In this document: piece after piece, positions 16,311 through 25,105 of the stretch
Numbering within the stretch: the first letter of the stretch is position 1
How the letters are laid out: each line of letters begins with the position of its first letter
Origin: JAATFS01 sp037145635
GTDB lineage: Bacteria > Pseudomonadota > Gammaproteobacteria > Xanthomonadales > Xanthomonadaceae
Assembly: GCA_037145635.1 (NCBI GenBank)
Contig: JBBCXB010000001.1
Location: 186,001-250,000 of the forward strand
DNA: 64,000 bases
Direction of reading: 5' to 3'
Position numbers and translations under genes: made by a program
Notes under the pieces: generated by a model
What the model was told of the DNA's origin: nothing
The model's database searches: none
The model's input: the letters and a program-made list of their open reading frames with translations, nothing else

Positions 16311-17000
16311 TCAGTCGTCCCCGCGCGGCGCCTGGCGGCGCACCAGCCCTTCGGACACCAGCAGCGCCGCCAGCGAGATCGCCAGCGCCACCCCCGCCAG
16401 GCGCCAGATGCCCGACTCGCTGCCGGGCACCTGCAGCAGGCCGTAGATCGCCGACGACAGCGTCTGGGTCTCGCCCGGGATGTTGGAGACGAAGGTGATG
16501 GTCGCGCCGAATTCGCCCAGCGCCTTGGCGAAGGCCAGCACCGTGCCGGCCACCAGCCCCGGCCACGCCAGCGGCAGGGTGATGGTCAGGAACACCCGCC
16601 ACGGCCCGGCGCCCAGCGTGGCCGCGGCCGCCTCCAGGCGGCGGTCGGTGGCCTCGATCGACAGCCGGATCGCGCGCACCATCAGCGGGAAGCCCATCAC
16701 CGCGCAGGCCAGCGCGGCGCCGGTCCAGCGGAACGCGAACTGGACGCCGAGGTGGTCCAGCAGCCACGCCCCCAGCGGCCCCTGGGTGCCGAACAACAGC
16801 AGCAGGGCATAGCCGGTGACCACCGGCGGCATCACCAGCGGCAGGTGCAGCAGCGCATCGAACAGGGCCTTGCCGGGGAAGCGCCGGCGTGCCAGCAGCC
16901 AGCCGCAGGCGATGCCGGCCGGCAGACTGGCGAGGGCGGCGACCACGGCCACCCGCACGCTCAGGGCGATGGCGGTCAACTCCTCCGGGGTGAACGCCAA
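16311..17000 (-). CDS. modB: Molybdate ABC transporter permease
   Basis: A 229-residue permease with about five membrane segments. It contains the binding-protein-transport loop EAAATLGAGPWRVFLTITLP and the very conserved end ALGEFGATITFVSNIPGET that contacts ModC. No ATG or GTG fits; I place the start at TTG 16998-17000. It gives an N-terminus that aligns residue for residue with E. coli ModB and the same length (229). GAGG lies 8 nt upstream. It begins 10 nt after the modA stop, so the operon order is modA-modB-modC. Confidence 0.93.
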   Translation of the reverse strand: MAFTPEELTAIALSVRVAVVAALASLPAGIACGWLLARRRFPGKALFDALLHLPLVMPPVVTGYALLLLFGTQGPLGAWLLDHLGVQFAFRWTGAALACAVMGFPLMVRAIRLSIEATDRRLEAAAATLGAGPWRVFLTITLPLAWPGLVAGTVLAFAKALGEFGATITFVSNIPGETQTLSSAIYGLLQVPGSESGIWRLAGVALAISLAALLVSEGLVRRQAPRGDD

Positions 17001-17010
17001 CGCGCCGGCC

Positions 17011-17778
17011 TCAGGGCTGCAGCGAGAAACCGCGGCGGGTGAACACGGCCTGCGCGGGCGGCGTGCCCAGCCAGCGCACGAACGCCTGCGCCTGCGGATG
17101 GCGGCTGCCGGCCAGCGCGGCCACCGGGTAGACGATGGCGTCGTGGCTGTCGGCCGGGAAGGTGGCCACCACGCGCACCTTGGGCTCGGCGCGCGCGTCC
17201 GAGCCGTAGACGATGCCCAGCGGCGCTTCGCCACGCGCGACCAGCATCAGCGCGGCGCGCACGCTCTCGGCTTCGGCCAGGCGCCCGCTCACGCCGTCCC
17301 ACTGGCCGAGCTTGCGCAGCGACTCGGCGGCGTACTTGCCGGCGGGCACGCTGGCGGTCTGGCCGACCGCCAGCCGGCCGTCGCGGCCGAGCGCGCGCAG
17401 CAGGGCGCCGGGCCGGGCGGGATCCACCGTCACCGTGCTGGTGGCCGGCGCGATCAGCACCAGGGTGTTGCCGAGCAGGTTGCGGCGCTGGGCCGGCAGC
17501 ACCTTGCCGCGCTGCTGCAGGTAGTCCATCCATTCCAGGTCGGCGGAGAAGAACACGTCGGCCGGAGCACCCTGCTCGATCTGCCGCGCCAGCGCGGAAC
17601 TGGCGGCGTAGGACACGCGCACGGGGGTGCCGGTGCTCTTCTCGTAGGCGCCGGCGGCCTCGTCCATCGACTCCTTGAGGCTGGCCGCGGCGAATACCGT
17701 CAGCGGCGCCTGCTGGGCTGAGGCCAGGGAGGGCAGTGCGAGCGCGAGCAGGCACAGCAGTCGGGTCAGCAGGGTCAT
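17011..17778 (-). CDS. modA: Molybdate-binding periplasmic protein
   Basis: A 255-residue solute-binding protein. The signal peptide (1-21) is cut near ASA-QQ. The mature N-terminus LTVFAAASLKESMDE is typical of ModA, as are SYAASSALARQIEQGAPADVFFSAD (oxyanion loops) and GIVYGSDA. It binds molybdate or tungstate in the periplasm and delivers it to ModBC encoded downstream. Upstream, TATCAT (17809-17814, minus strand) is a possible -10. The only TTGACA lies 22 bp away, too far for a normal promoter, and no ModE site is evident. Confidence 0.95.
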   Translation of the reverse strand: MTLLTRLLCLLALALPSLASAQQAPLTVFAAASLKESMDEAAGAYEKSTGTPVRVSYAASSALARQIEQGAPADVFFSADLEWMDYLQQRGKVLPAQRRNLLGNTLVLIAPATSTVTVDPARPGALLRALGRDGRLAVGQTASVPAGKYAAESLRKLGQWDGVSGRLAEAESVRAALMLVARGEAPLGIVYGSDARAEPKVRVVATFPADSHDAIVYPVAALAGSRHPQAQAFVRWLGTPPAQAVFTRRGFSLQP

Positions 17779-17889
17779 GGCGGTTCCGCGGTCGGTGGCG
17801 AGGGGGCGATGATAGCCACAGCGCGACGGGCGGCCGTGTCAACGCCGCCCGGCACGCGACGCGTCGGCATCGGACCGGCCCGCGCGGCG

Positions 17890-18717
17890 CTAGGCGTCGG
17901 GCAGCCCGGCGTGGCGGCCGCCCTGGATGTTGGCTTCCACCGCCGGCCGCATCAGCCGCGGCTCGGGCAGGGTGGCGTCGCGCGCCTGCCGCTGGGCGAT
18001 GAAGTCGGCCGCGTCCACGCCGTCGCGGACATGGATGTTGTGCGCGCGCTGGGTGGCGAGTGTGGTCTGGCAGGCGACCGCGCGCCCGCCCGGGCCGTAG
18101 TCGTGGCAGACGAACACACGGGTGTCGCCGGGCAGCGCGTACAGCCGTTGGATCGAGTCGAACAGCTGCGCCGCGCTGCCGCCGGGGAAGTCGCAGCGTG
18201 CGGTGCCGGCGTCGGGCATGAACAGCGAATCGCCCGGGAACAGCGCGTCGCCGACCAGGTAGGCCACCGAGTCGGGGGTGTGCCCCGGCACCGCGATCAC
18301 CCGGGCCGGCAGTCCGCCGAGCGCGAACGCCTCGCCGTCGGCGAACAGGCGGTCGAACTGCGAGCCGTCGGGACGGAATCCCGGCGGCAGCGCATAGCGC
18401 GGCGCGAAGCGGTGCTGGACCTGGCGGATGCCTTCGCCGATGGCGAGCGTGGCCTGCGGCCAGTGCGTCTTGAGCCACTGCGCGGCCGACAGGTGGTCGG
18501 CGTGCGCATGCGTCTCCAGCAGCCACTGCAGCCGCCAGCCGCGCTGCTGCAGGCAGTCCAGCAGCGCCTGCGCCGACGCGGTGGCGACCGTGCCGCGCTC
18601 GGCGTCGTAGTCCAGCGCCGGGTCGACGATCGCCGCCTGGCCGGTGGCCGGGTCGGCGACCACGTAGGTGAAGGTGTTGCTGGCGGCGTGGAAGAACGGG
18701 ACGACCTCGGGCGGCAT
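17890..18717 (-). CDS. Metallo-beta-lactamase fold hydrolase, persulfide dioxygenase-like
   Basis: A 275-residue cytoplasmic MBL protein. The metal motif HAHADH (near residues 70-75), PGHTPDS and the bridging Asp in FPGDSLF are present. The end CHDYGPGGRAVACQTTLATQ matches the bacterial Blh/ETHE1-like group rather than glyoxalase II. ETHE1-type enzymes oxidise glutathione persulfide to sulfite with one iron. That would suit the sulfur metabolism encoded elsewhere in the window, but no BigR-like regulator or rhodanese is adjacent. It lies 13 nt downstream of the S1/P1 nuclease gene on the same strand, so co-transcription is likely. Confidence 0.82.
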   Translation of the reverse strand: MPPEVVPFFHAASNTFTYVVADPATGQAAIVDPALDYDAERGTVATASAQALLDCLQQRGWRLQWLLETHAHADHLSAAQWLKTHWPQATLAIGEGIRQVQHRFAPRYALPPGFRPDGSQFDRLFADGEAFALGGLPARVIAVPGHTPDSVAYLVGDALFPGDSLFMPDAGTARCDFPGGSAAQLFDSIQRLYALPGDTRVFVCHDYGPGGRAVACQTTLATQRAHNIHVRDGVDAADFIAQRQARDATLPEPRLMRPAVEANIQGGRHAGLPDA

Positions 18718-18730
18718 CGGCGGGCTCCGG

Positions 18731-19546
18731 TCAGGGCGCGGCGAGCGCCGCGTTGAGGACGGCCGCCAGGCGGTCGCCGGCCTCGCGCAGCTGCGCCTCG
18801 GTCAGCGGGCGGTAGTGCGCGGCATAGCCGTCCGGCAGCACGTGCCCGCGCGGGTACACGCCCGGGGCGATCGCGATCCGGCAGGCCGCCTGCGCCCAGG
18901 CGGTGGCCGGCGGCGGCAGCGCGGGCGCCGCCGTGGCGGGCGTGGCCGGCAGTGCCAGCAGGCGCTGCAGGTAGGCGTCGTCGCTCAGGTGGGCGCCGTT
19001 GAGCAGGCCGCTGTCCCACAGCGAGTGCAGGTTGCTGCCCTGGCCGTCGACCTGCAGCTGGTAGTCGTTGCCGCCCTTGTCGTGCGCGTAGCCGGCGTGC
19101 ATCGGCTGGTGGATGTCGCCGACGAAGTGCACCACGAACTTCAGCGCCTGGCGGCGCGCGGCCAGCGGCTGGTCGCGGTCGGCCAGCAGCGCGGTCTGCC
19201 GTTCCAGCGCGGCGATCACGCAGTTGCCGTCCGGGCAGTCGCGCGGCGGGTCGTAGGCGCAGTCGTGTTCGCCGAGGTTGACGTAGTGCCAGCGCGAGGA
19301 ACGCTTGCCGAGATCCGGGTCGTGCTCGCGCAGCCCGTCGGCCCAGGAGGCGATGCCGGCCAGGGTCGGGTCCGGCTCGCCGGCCAGCAGCGCGGCGACC
19401 TGCGCGCGCGCCTGCGGGGTCAGCTCGGTCTCGGCGACGCGCGCCACCAGGCGGTGGCCTTGCCCGCCCCAGGCGAACGCGGTGGAGGGTGCCGCGGCGG
19501 CCAGCGCGGCGGCGACGGAAAGCAACAGGCAGGAAAGCGTCTTCAT
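18731..19546 (-). CDS. S1/P1 family zinc nuclease, secreted
   Basis: A 271-residue protein. The signal peptide is cut at AFA-W, leaving the N-terminal Trp that is itself a zinc ligand in this family. Other ligands are visible: GQGHRLVA, SWADGLR, RWHYVN, HFVGDIHQPMH and NLHSLWD. These enzymes cleave single-stranded DNA or RNA and remove 3'-phosphates outside the cytoplasm. Length and motifs are complete. First gene of a probable two-gene operon with the MBL hydrolase. Confidence 0.93.
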   Translation of the reverse strand: MKTLSCLLLSVAAALAAAAPSTAFAWGGQGHRLVARVAETELTPQARAQVAALLAGEPDPTLAGIASWADGLREHDPDLGKRSSRWHYVNLGEHDCAYDPPRDCPDGNCVIAALERQTALLADRDQPLAARRQALKFVVHFVGDIHQPMHAGYAHDKGGNDYQLQVDGQGSNLHSLWDSGLLNGAHLSDDAYLQRLLALPATPATAAPALPPPATAWAQAACRIAIAPGVYPRGHVLPDGYAAHYRPLTEAQLREAGDRLAAVLNAALAAP

Positions 19547-19647
19547 CCGCCGATTCTACCCGTTGCCCGATGTCGTTCCGGCGACATGCCGCGGCAGGCA
19601 CCGCCGGCCCATGCTTCGAGGCGGAAGGGCGGCAGCGGCCGTCGGAA

Positions 19648-20265
19648 TCAGAAGTACACCAGGTAGGACACGCCGTAGCTGAGCGGGTCGATCGCGGCCC
19701 GGCCGAGGCGGTCGCCATCGAGTTCGACGCGGCTGCGCACATCGGTCCAGCGCGCATCCACGCGCAGGCCGCTGCGTTCGTTGAAGATGACGTCCACGCC
19801 CACGTGCGCGGTGGCGCCGAAACTGTCCTTGAGGCTGAGGTCGCGTCCGGCGAAGGCGCCCTCGCTGTCCTCGCCCAGCAGCGCGGTGTAGTTGACGCCG
19901 AGGCCGACGAACGGGGAGACCGTGCCGTAGCCGTTGATGTGGTACTGCAGCAGCAGGCTCGGCGGGACCGACCAGTAGCTGCCGACCTTGCCCAGGCCCT
20001 GCACCTCGACGTCGTGCCGGCCCGAGACCGCGGCATGCACTTCCAGGCCCAGGTTGTTGCGGATGAAGTATTCGTAGGTGAACGACAGCGTCGGCGCGCC
20101 GCCGACCTCGAGGTCGACCCCGGACAGCGTGCCGCTGTCGGACTTCGGGGCGCTGTAGCCGGCACCGTAGCCGGTGGTCCAGTGCCCGGCGGACTGCGCC
20201 AGCGCGGGGGCCGCGCTGGCGGCCAGGGCGACGGCGCAGGCCGTGCGGATGAGCGAACGTTTCAT
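19648..20265 (-). CDS. OmpW family outer-membrane protein, paralogue 1
   Basis: A 205-residue beta-barrel. The signal peptide is MKRSLIRTACAVALAASAAPALAQ, followed by eight predicted strands and a C-terminal Phe (YLVYF), the outer-membrane signature. OmpW forms small hydrophobic channels. It is about 40% identical by eye to the next gene and on the same strand, 118 bp downstream of it, so it arose by tandem duplication. The start at 20263-20265 gives the signal peptide; the frame runs upstream to 20337 with a non-secretory extension. Confidence 0.9.
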   Translation of the reverse strand: MKRSLIRTACAVALAASAAPALAQSAGHWTTGYGAGYSAPKSDSGTLSGVDLEVGGAPTLSFTYEYFIRNNLGLEVHAAVSGRHDVEVQGLGKVGSYWSVPPSLLLQYHINGYGTVSPFVGLGVNYTALLGEDSEGAFAGRDLSLKDSFGATAHVGVDVIFNERSGLRVDARWTDVRSRVELDGDRLGRAAIDPLSYGVSYLVYF

Positions 20266-20383
20266 GGGATCCCCGGGGAGGTCGGACAGGCGGCGGAACG
20301 CGTGCCCACCTGTCCGCTGCTCCGGCGGTCGATCCACGTCCCTGGCCCGCAGTGTGCCAGAGACGCCAGGCGCCCGCTCGGCC

Positions 20384-21013
20384 TCAGAACTTGATGACGT
20401 ACGCCACGCCGTATACGAACGGGTCGATGTTGACGGTGCCGATGCTGCTGCCGTTCAACTTGGCCTTGCTGTCGATGTCGGACCAGCGCACGTCCACGCG
20501 CAGCGCGCCCTTGTCGCCGATCGCGTAGTCGTAGCCGGCATGCAGGGCCAGGCCCCAGGAATCGTCCAGGTCGAGGTCGCTGCCGGCCAGCGCGCCGGTG
20601 GTGTCGGTGCTGAAGAACGTGGTGTAGTTCACGCCCACGCCGACGAACGGGGTCAGCGCGCTCTGGGTGTCGAAGTGGTACTGCAGCGAGATCACCGGCG
20701 GCAGGTGCTTGGTGCTGCCGACCTTGCCCAGGCCGGAGATGCTGATGTCGTGCTTGAACGGCGCGGCGGCCAGCACTTCGATGCCCAGGCCGTCGGCGAT
20801 GAAGTACTCGGCGGTGATGGTCGGCTGGATGTCGCTGCCGATGCGCACCGGCAGGGTGCCACCGACCAGCGAGCCGTTGTCGGACTTGGGGTCGACCTGG
20901 TGGGCGCCGATGCCGACGGTCCAGTCGCCCTTGGACTGGGCCAGGGCGGGAGTGGCGACGGCGAGCAGGGCGGCGGCCAGGCTGGTGAGCAGGAGCGGGG
21001 AAGTGGTGCGCAT
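20384..21013 (-). CDS. ompW: OmpW family outer-membrane protein, paralogue 2 (FNR-box gene)
   Basis: A 209-residue beta-barrel with a clear signal peptide (1-25, TPALAQ) and terminal Phe (YVIKF). OmpW-type motifs include LPPVISLQYHF, TPFVGVGVNYTTFF and LRVDVRWSDID. It probably forms a small hydrophobic channel in the outer membrane. A perfect FNR-type box (21074-21087) lies upstream. In E. coli ompW is activated by FNR without oxygen, so the same control is likely here. First gene of the pair. Confidence 0.92.
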   Translation of the reverse strand: MRTTSPLLLTSLAAALLAVATPALAQSKGDWTVGIGAHQVDPKSDNGSLVGGTLPVRIGSDIQPTITAEYFIADGLGIEVLAAAPFKHDISISGLGKVGSTKHLPPVISLQYHFDTQSALTPFVGVGVNYTTFFSTDTTGALAGSDLDLDDSWGLALHAGYDYAIGDKGALRVDVRWSDIDSKAKLNGSSIGTVNIDPFVYGVAYVIKF

Positions 21014-21073
21014 GTCGGTTCTCGGTGGCTCGGTGGAATGCGTGCAGTTTTCGGTTTTCTTAACGAAGCCGCC

Positions 21074-21087
21074 TTGATCCTGATCAA
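21074..21087. promoter_or_regulatory. Perfect FNR/ANR-type box
   Basis: TTGATCCTGATCAA matches TTGAT-N4-ATCAA at every fixed position. It is centred 67 nt before the ompW start codon and about 140 nt before that of gap, in the divergent intergenic region. It could serve ompW and perhaps gap. Confidence 0.8.
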
Positions 21088-21163
21088 TGTGCCGGCGCGC
21101 CCGCCGTGCCGCTCAGCCCCAGGTCAGGCTCGCGGCCACCACGCCCGGGCGCGAGGCGCCTGC

Positions 21164-21175
21164 TAGAATGGCCGC
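21164..21175 (+). promoter_or_regulatory. Probable -10 region of gap
   Basis: TAGAAT followed by GGCCGC, 45 nt before the gap start codon. No good -35 at normal spacing. Confidence 0.5.
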
Positions 21176-21220
21176 CCTTTCCCATCCGCCGCGGCGTCGC
21201 GGCTGCAGGAGCTCGTCAAC

Positions 21221-22222
21221 ATGGCAATCAAGGTCGGCATCAACGGTTTCGGTCGCATCGGACGCAACGTGCTGCGCTCGGCGGTGCAGAACTTCGGCAG
21301 CGACATCGAGATCGTGGCCATCAACGACCTGCTCGAGCCGGACTACTTGGCCTACATGCTGCAGTACGACTCGGTCCACGGCCGCTTCAAGGCCGACGTG
21401 TCGGTGCAGGGCAGCGACCTGCTGGTCAACGGCAAGAAGATCCGCCTGACCCAGGAGCGCGATCCGGCCAACCTGAAGTGGGACGAGGTCGGTGCCGAGG
21501 TGGTGATCGAGTCCACCGGCCTGTTCCTGACCCAGGAAACCGCGCAGAAGCACATCGACGCCGGCGCCAAGAAGGTGATCCTGTCGGCCCCGTCCAAGGA
21601 CGACACGCCGATGTTCGTGTTCGGCGTCAACGACGACACCTACGCCGGCCAGGCCATCGTCTCCAACGCCTCGTGCACCACCAACTGCCTGGCGCCGCTG
21701 GCCAAGGTCATCCACGACAAGTGGGGCATCAAGCGCGGCCTGATGACCACCGTGCACGCCGCCACCGCGACCCAGAAGACCGTCGATGGCCCGTCGAACA
21801 AGGACTGGCGCGGCGGCCGCGGCATCCTCGAGAACATCATCCCGTCCTCCACCGGCGCGGCCAAGGCGGTCGGCGTGGTGATCCCGTCGCTCAACAAGAA
21901 GCTGACCGGCATGAGCTTCCGCGTGCCGACCTCCGACGTGTCGGTGGTGGACCTGACCGTGGAGCTGGAGAAGTCGGCCACCTACGACGAGATCAAGGCC
22001 GAGGTGAAGGCACAGAGCGAGGGCGCGCTGAAGGGCATCCTCGGCTACACCGAGGACAAGGTCGTCGCCACCGACTTCCGCGGCGAGACCTGCACCTCGG
22101 TGTTCGACGCCGATGCCGGCATCGCGCTGGACGGCACCTTCGTCAAGCTGGTGTCGTGGTACGACAACGAGTGGGGCTACTCGAACAAGTGCCTGGAGAT
22201 GGTGCGGGTCGTGGCGAAGTAA
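21221..22222 (+). CDS. gap: Glyceraldehyde-3-phosphate dehydrogenase, type I
   Basis: A 333-residue glycolytic/gluconeogenic enzyme that oxidises glyceraldehyde-3-phosphate to 1,3-bisphosphoglycerate. NAD site GINGFGRIGRN at the N-terminus; catalytic SNASCTTNC with Cys152; TTVHAATATQK with the active-site His; WYDNEWGYS near the end. Shine-Dalgarno AGGAG lies 11 nt before ATG. Followed by a strong terminator, so it is transcribed alone within the glycolytic cluster. Confidence 0.97.
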   Translation: MAIKVGINGFGRIGRNVLRSAVQNFGSDIEIVAINDLLEPDYLAYMLQYDSVHGRFKADVSVQGSDLLVNGKKIRLTQERDPANLKWDEVGAEVVIESTGLFLTQETAQKHIDAGAKKVILSAPSKDDTPMFVFGVNDDTYAGQAIVSNASCTTNCLAPLAKVIHDKWGIKRGLMTTVHAATATQKTVDGPSNKDWRGGRGILENIIPSSTGAAKAVGVVIPSLNKKLTGMSFRVPTSDVSVVDLTVELEKSATYDEIKAEVKAQSEGALKGILGYTEDKVVATDFRGETCTSVFDADAGIALDGTFVKLVSWYDNEWGYSNKCLEMVRVVAK

Positions 22223-22241
22223 GCGCCGCACACGCGTGACG

Positions 22242-22268
22242 AAAAACCCCGGCTGGCCCGGGGTTTTT
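22242..22268 (+). terminator. Rho-independent terminator after gap
   Basis: AAAAACCCCGG (22242-22252), 5-nt loop CTGGC, CCGGGGTTTTT (22258-22268). Perfect 11-bp stem ending in T5, 19 nt after the stop. The A/T symmetry allows function on both strands. Confidence 0.92.
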
Positions 22269-22432
22269 CTTTGGGCGCCGCCGGCCGCCGCGCCTCCGCG
22301 CCTCCACCGCCAGGCGACCGCCACCAGCGGCCTGCGCGCGCGCGGCTACCCACGGCAGGGTCGTCTCCCGCCGTGCGCGCCGCATCGGGTGTTCGGTGCT
22401 CGCCCCCGGCGGCGCTGCGGGGGCGGGCCCGG

Positions 22433-22444
22433 TAGGATGGCCGC
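22433..22444 (+). promoter_or_regulatory. Probable -10 region of the DUF2339 gene
   Basis: TAGGAT followed by GGCCGC, 42 nt before the TTG start. Same form as the gap and pgk elements. Confidence 0.4.
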
Positions 22445-22486
22445 GGACGAAGGCCGGTGCGCCGGTGACACAGGGAACGGGACGGC

Positions 22487-25105
22487 TTGGAAACGATCAT
22501 CGGGTTGGGCGTGTTGCTGGTGCTGGCGGTGCCGCTGGGGATCGGCGTGCTGCTGCTGTGGGTCGCGCGCCTGGGCCGGCGCGTGGCCGTGCTGGAGCGG
22601 CGGCTGGCCGCGGCGGTGGTGGATGCGGCTTCCGCTGCTCCGGTGGACGCGCCGGCGCCGCCGCCGTTGCCGCCGGCCTACCTCCCGCCGCAACCGCCGC
22701 AGGAAAAGGAGGGCGCGCGGCCGGTCGTCGCGCCCGGGTTCGTGGTGTCGCGGCCGCTGCCCGACCCGGCCGCGCCCGTGCCTCCCGCCACGCCGCCGAC
22801 GCCGGGCGGGCTGGAGCAGGCCGCCGTCGCGATCAGGCGCTGGCTCACCGAAGGCAACGTGCCGGTCAAGGTCGGCATGCTGGTGCTGCTGGCCGGCGTG
22901 GCGGCCCTGCTCAAGTACGCCAGCGACCAGGGCTGGCTCAACGCACCGATCGAACTGCGCCTGGCCGCGATCAGCGCCGCGGCGCTGGCCGGGCTGGTGT
23001 TCGGCTGGCGCCAGCGGCGGGCGCGGCCCAGCTTCGCGCTGGCGCTGCAGGGCGGCACGATCGGCGTGATGCTGCTGACCGTGTTCGCGGCGTTCAAGCT
23101 GTATGCGCTGATGCCGGCCGCGGCCGCGTTCGGGCTCAGCACGGTGCTGGTCGCCGCGCTGTGCGTGCTGGCGGTGCTGCAGGACTCGCGCACGCTGGCG
23201 GTGCTCGGCATCCTGGCCGGCTTCCTGGCGCCGATCTGGCTGTCCACCGGCAGCGGCAACCACGTGGCGCTGTTCGGCTACTACGCGCTGCTCAACGCCG
23301 CCGTGTTCGCGATCGCGTGGGTGCGGCCATGGCGCGTGCTGAACCTGCTCGGCTTCGGGTTCACCTTCGGCATCGGCACGCTCTGGGGCGTGCTGCAGTA
23401 CCGGCCGGACAAGTTCGCCACCACCGAGCCGTTCCTGCTGCTGTTCTTCGCCTTCTACCTGCTGATCCCGGTGCTGTTCGCACGCCGTGGCGGCGCCGGC
23501 CGCGTGGTCGACGGCAGCCTGGTGTTCGGTACCCCGCTGGTGGCGTTCTCGCTGCAGGCCGCGCTGCTGCAGGGCGAGCGCATGCCGCTGGCGTTGTGTG
23601 CGCTCGGCCTGGCCGCGCTCTACGCCGCCCTGGCGGCCTGGGGCGTGCGACGCGAGCCGACGCGGTTGCTGGGGCAGGCGCACGCGCTGCTGGCGGTGGG
23701 CTTCGCCACGCTGGCGGTGCCGCTGGCCCTGTCGGCACGCGCCACCGCCAGCGTGTTCGCGCTCGAAGGGGCAGGCCTGGTCTGGCTGGGGCTGCGCCAG
23801 CAGCGGCGCCTGCCGCAGGCCGCCGGGGTGCTGCTGCAGGCCGCCGCCGCGGTCGGCTTCGCCTTCGGCGTCGACGCCTGGGGCCAGGACCTGCAGCCGG
23901 TGGCCAACCCCACCTGCATGAGCGCGCTGCTGATCGCCGGCGCCGGCTTCGCCACCGCCGCGTTCCTGCGCGGTGCCGGACGCAGCGCGCCGGCGTGCCT
24001 CGCCTATCTGTGGGGGCTGGCCTGGTGGGTGGGCGCCGTGCTGCACGAGATCCTGCGCTTCGGACGCGTGGGCGACCGCCCGGACCTGGGCTTGATGGCC
24101 CTGGCGCTGACCGCCGTGCTGGCCGGCGAGGCGCAGCGCCGGCGCCCGGCCGCGGCGCCGGCATGGACCGCGATGGCGGCGCTGGCGCTGGCGATGCCGG
24201 TGGCGGCGTGGCAGGCGGCGGTGCACGCGCAGCCGCTCGCGGGGCTCGGCGGGCCGGCCTGGGGCGTGTTCGCGCTGTGCGGCGCGCGCGCGCTGTGGTG
24301 CCTGCGGCGGCCGGGCGGGTCCGCCGCGCAGGCGGCGCAATCGGCCTGGCTGCTGACCTGGCCGCTGCTGCTGTCGCTGACCGGCGCGTGGCTGGCCGAT
24401 CGTTTCGCCCTGGCCGCCGGCTGGCACTGGGCGCTGCTGGGAGGGCCGTGGCTGGCGCTCACGGCGCTCTCGCTGCTGCGCTGGCGCTGGCTGGCGTGGC
24501 CGCTGGGCGCCGCCTTCGACTCGCGGCGCACGGCGCTGCAGGCGACCCTGTTCGCGGTGCTGGGGCTGGGCGCGTGCGCGGTGCTGCAGGATGCGGCCAG
24601 TGCCGCGCCGCTGCCCTGGCTGCCGTTGCTCAATCCGGCCGAGCTGTGCCTGCTGGCGGCGCTGGCGTTGCTGGCGAGATGGCTGTGGTCCGCGCAGGCG
24701 CCCGCGCCGTGGCAGCGGCGCCGGGTATTGGCGCTGGCGGTGGCCGGCCTGGCGCTGGTCACCAGCAGCACCCTGCACAGCGTCCACCACTGGGGCGGCG
24801 TGCCCTGGGACGCGCGCCTGGCGAGCGCCAGCCTGGCGCAGACCAGCCTGACCGTGGTCTGGAGCGTGCTGGGGGTGGTCGCCTGGGTGCTGGGCTCGCG
24901 CCGCGGCCAGCGCACGCTGTGGCGCACCGGCGCCGTGCTGATGGCGCTGGTGCTGGCCAAGCTGGTGCTGATCGACCGCCAGCACCTGGGCAACCTGCTC
25001 GGTATCGGTTCCTTCATCGCCTACGGGCTGCTGTGCACGGTGGTCGGCTATTTCGCACCGGCCCCGCCGCGGCAGGATCCGCCCCTCGCGGAGACCGCGC
25101 CATGA
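22487..25105 (+). CDS. DUF2339 polytopic membrane protein
   Basis: An 872-residue inner-membrane protein. A first membrane helix (residues 4-26) and a short coiled segment (VAVLERRLAAAVV) are followed by a Pro-rich stretch (50-110). More than 20 hydrophobic helices then run to the C-terminus. This layout, with the NVPVKVGMLVLLAGVAALLKY entry, is that of DUF2339 proteins, whose function is unknown. The start is TTG 22487; no ATG or GTG upstream keeps the frame. It ends in an ATGA overlap with the next gene, so the two are coupled. It separates gap from pgk in the glycolytic cluster. Confidence 0.85.
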   Translation: METIIGLGVLLVLAVPLGIGVLLLWVARLGRRVAVLERRLAAAVVDAASAAPVDAPAPPPLPPAYLPPQPPQEKEGARPVVAPGFVVSRPLPDPAAPVPPATPPTPGGLEQAAVAIRRWLTEGNVPVKVGMLVLLAGVAALLKYASDQGWLNAPIELRLAAISAAALAGLVFGWRQRRARPSFALALQGGTIGVMLLTVFAAFKLYALMPAAAAFGLSTVLVAALCVLAVLQDSRTLAVLGILAGFLAPIWLSTGSGNHVALFGYYALLNAAVFAIAWVRPWRVLNLLGFGFTFGIGTLWGVLQYRPDKFATTEPFLLLFFAFYLLIPVLFARRGGAGRVVDGSLVFGTPLVAFSLQAALLQGERMPLALCALGLAALYAALAAWGVRREPTRLLGQAHALLAVGFATLAVPLALSARATASVFALEGAGLVWLGLRQQRRLPQAAGVLLQAAAAVGFAFGVDAWGQDLQPVANPTCMSALLIAGAGFATAAFLRGAGRSAPACLAYLWGLAWWVGAVLHEILRFGRVGDRPDLGLMALALTAVLAGEAQRRRPAAAPAWTAMAALALAMPVAAWQAAVHAQPLAGLGGPAWGVFALCGARALWCLRRPGGSAAQAAQSAWLLTWPLLLSLTGAWLADRFALAAGWHWALLGGPWLALTALSLLRWRWLAWPLGAAFDSRRTALQATLFAVLGLGACAVLQDAASAAPLPWLPLLNPAELCLLAALALLARWLWSAQAPAPWQRRRVLALAVAGLALVTSSTLHSVHHWGGVPWDARLASASLAQTSLTVVWSVLGVVAWVLGSRRGQRTLWRTGAVLMALVLAKLVLIDRQHLGNLLGIGSFIAYGLLCTVVGYFAPAPPRQDPPLAETAP

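Noticed and set aside
17779..17889. Molybdenum cofactor riboswitch or ModE site before modA
   Set aside because: No recognisable conserved core or palindrome. TTGACA and TATCAT are present but 22 bp apart.
22346..24985. Long minus-strand frame (about 880 codons) opposite the DUF2339 gene
   Set aside because: Gln/Arg/Ala-rich antisense of a coupled, well-formed membrane protein gene; no domain.
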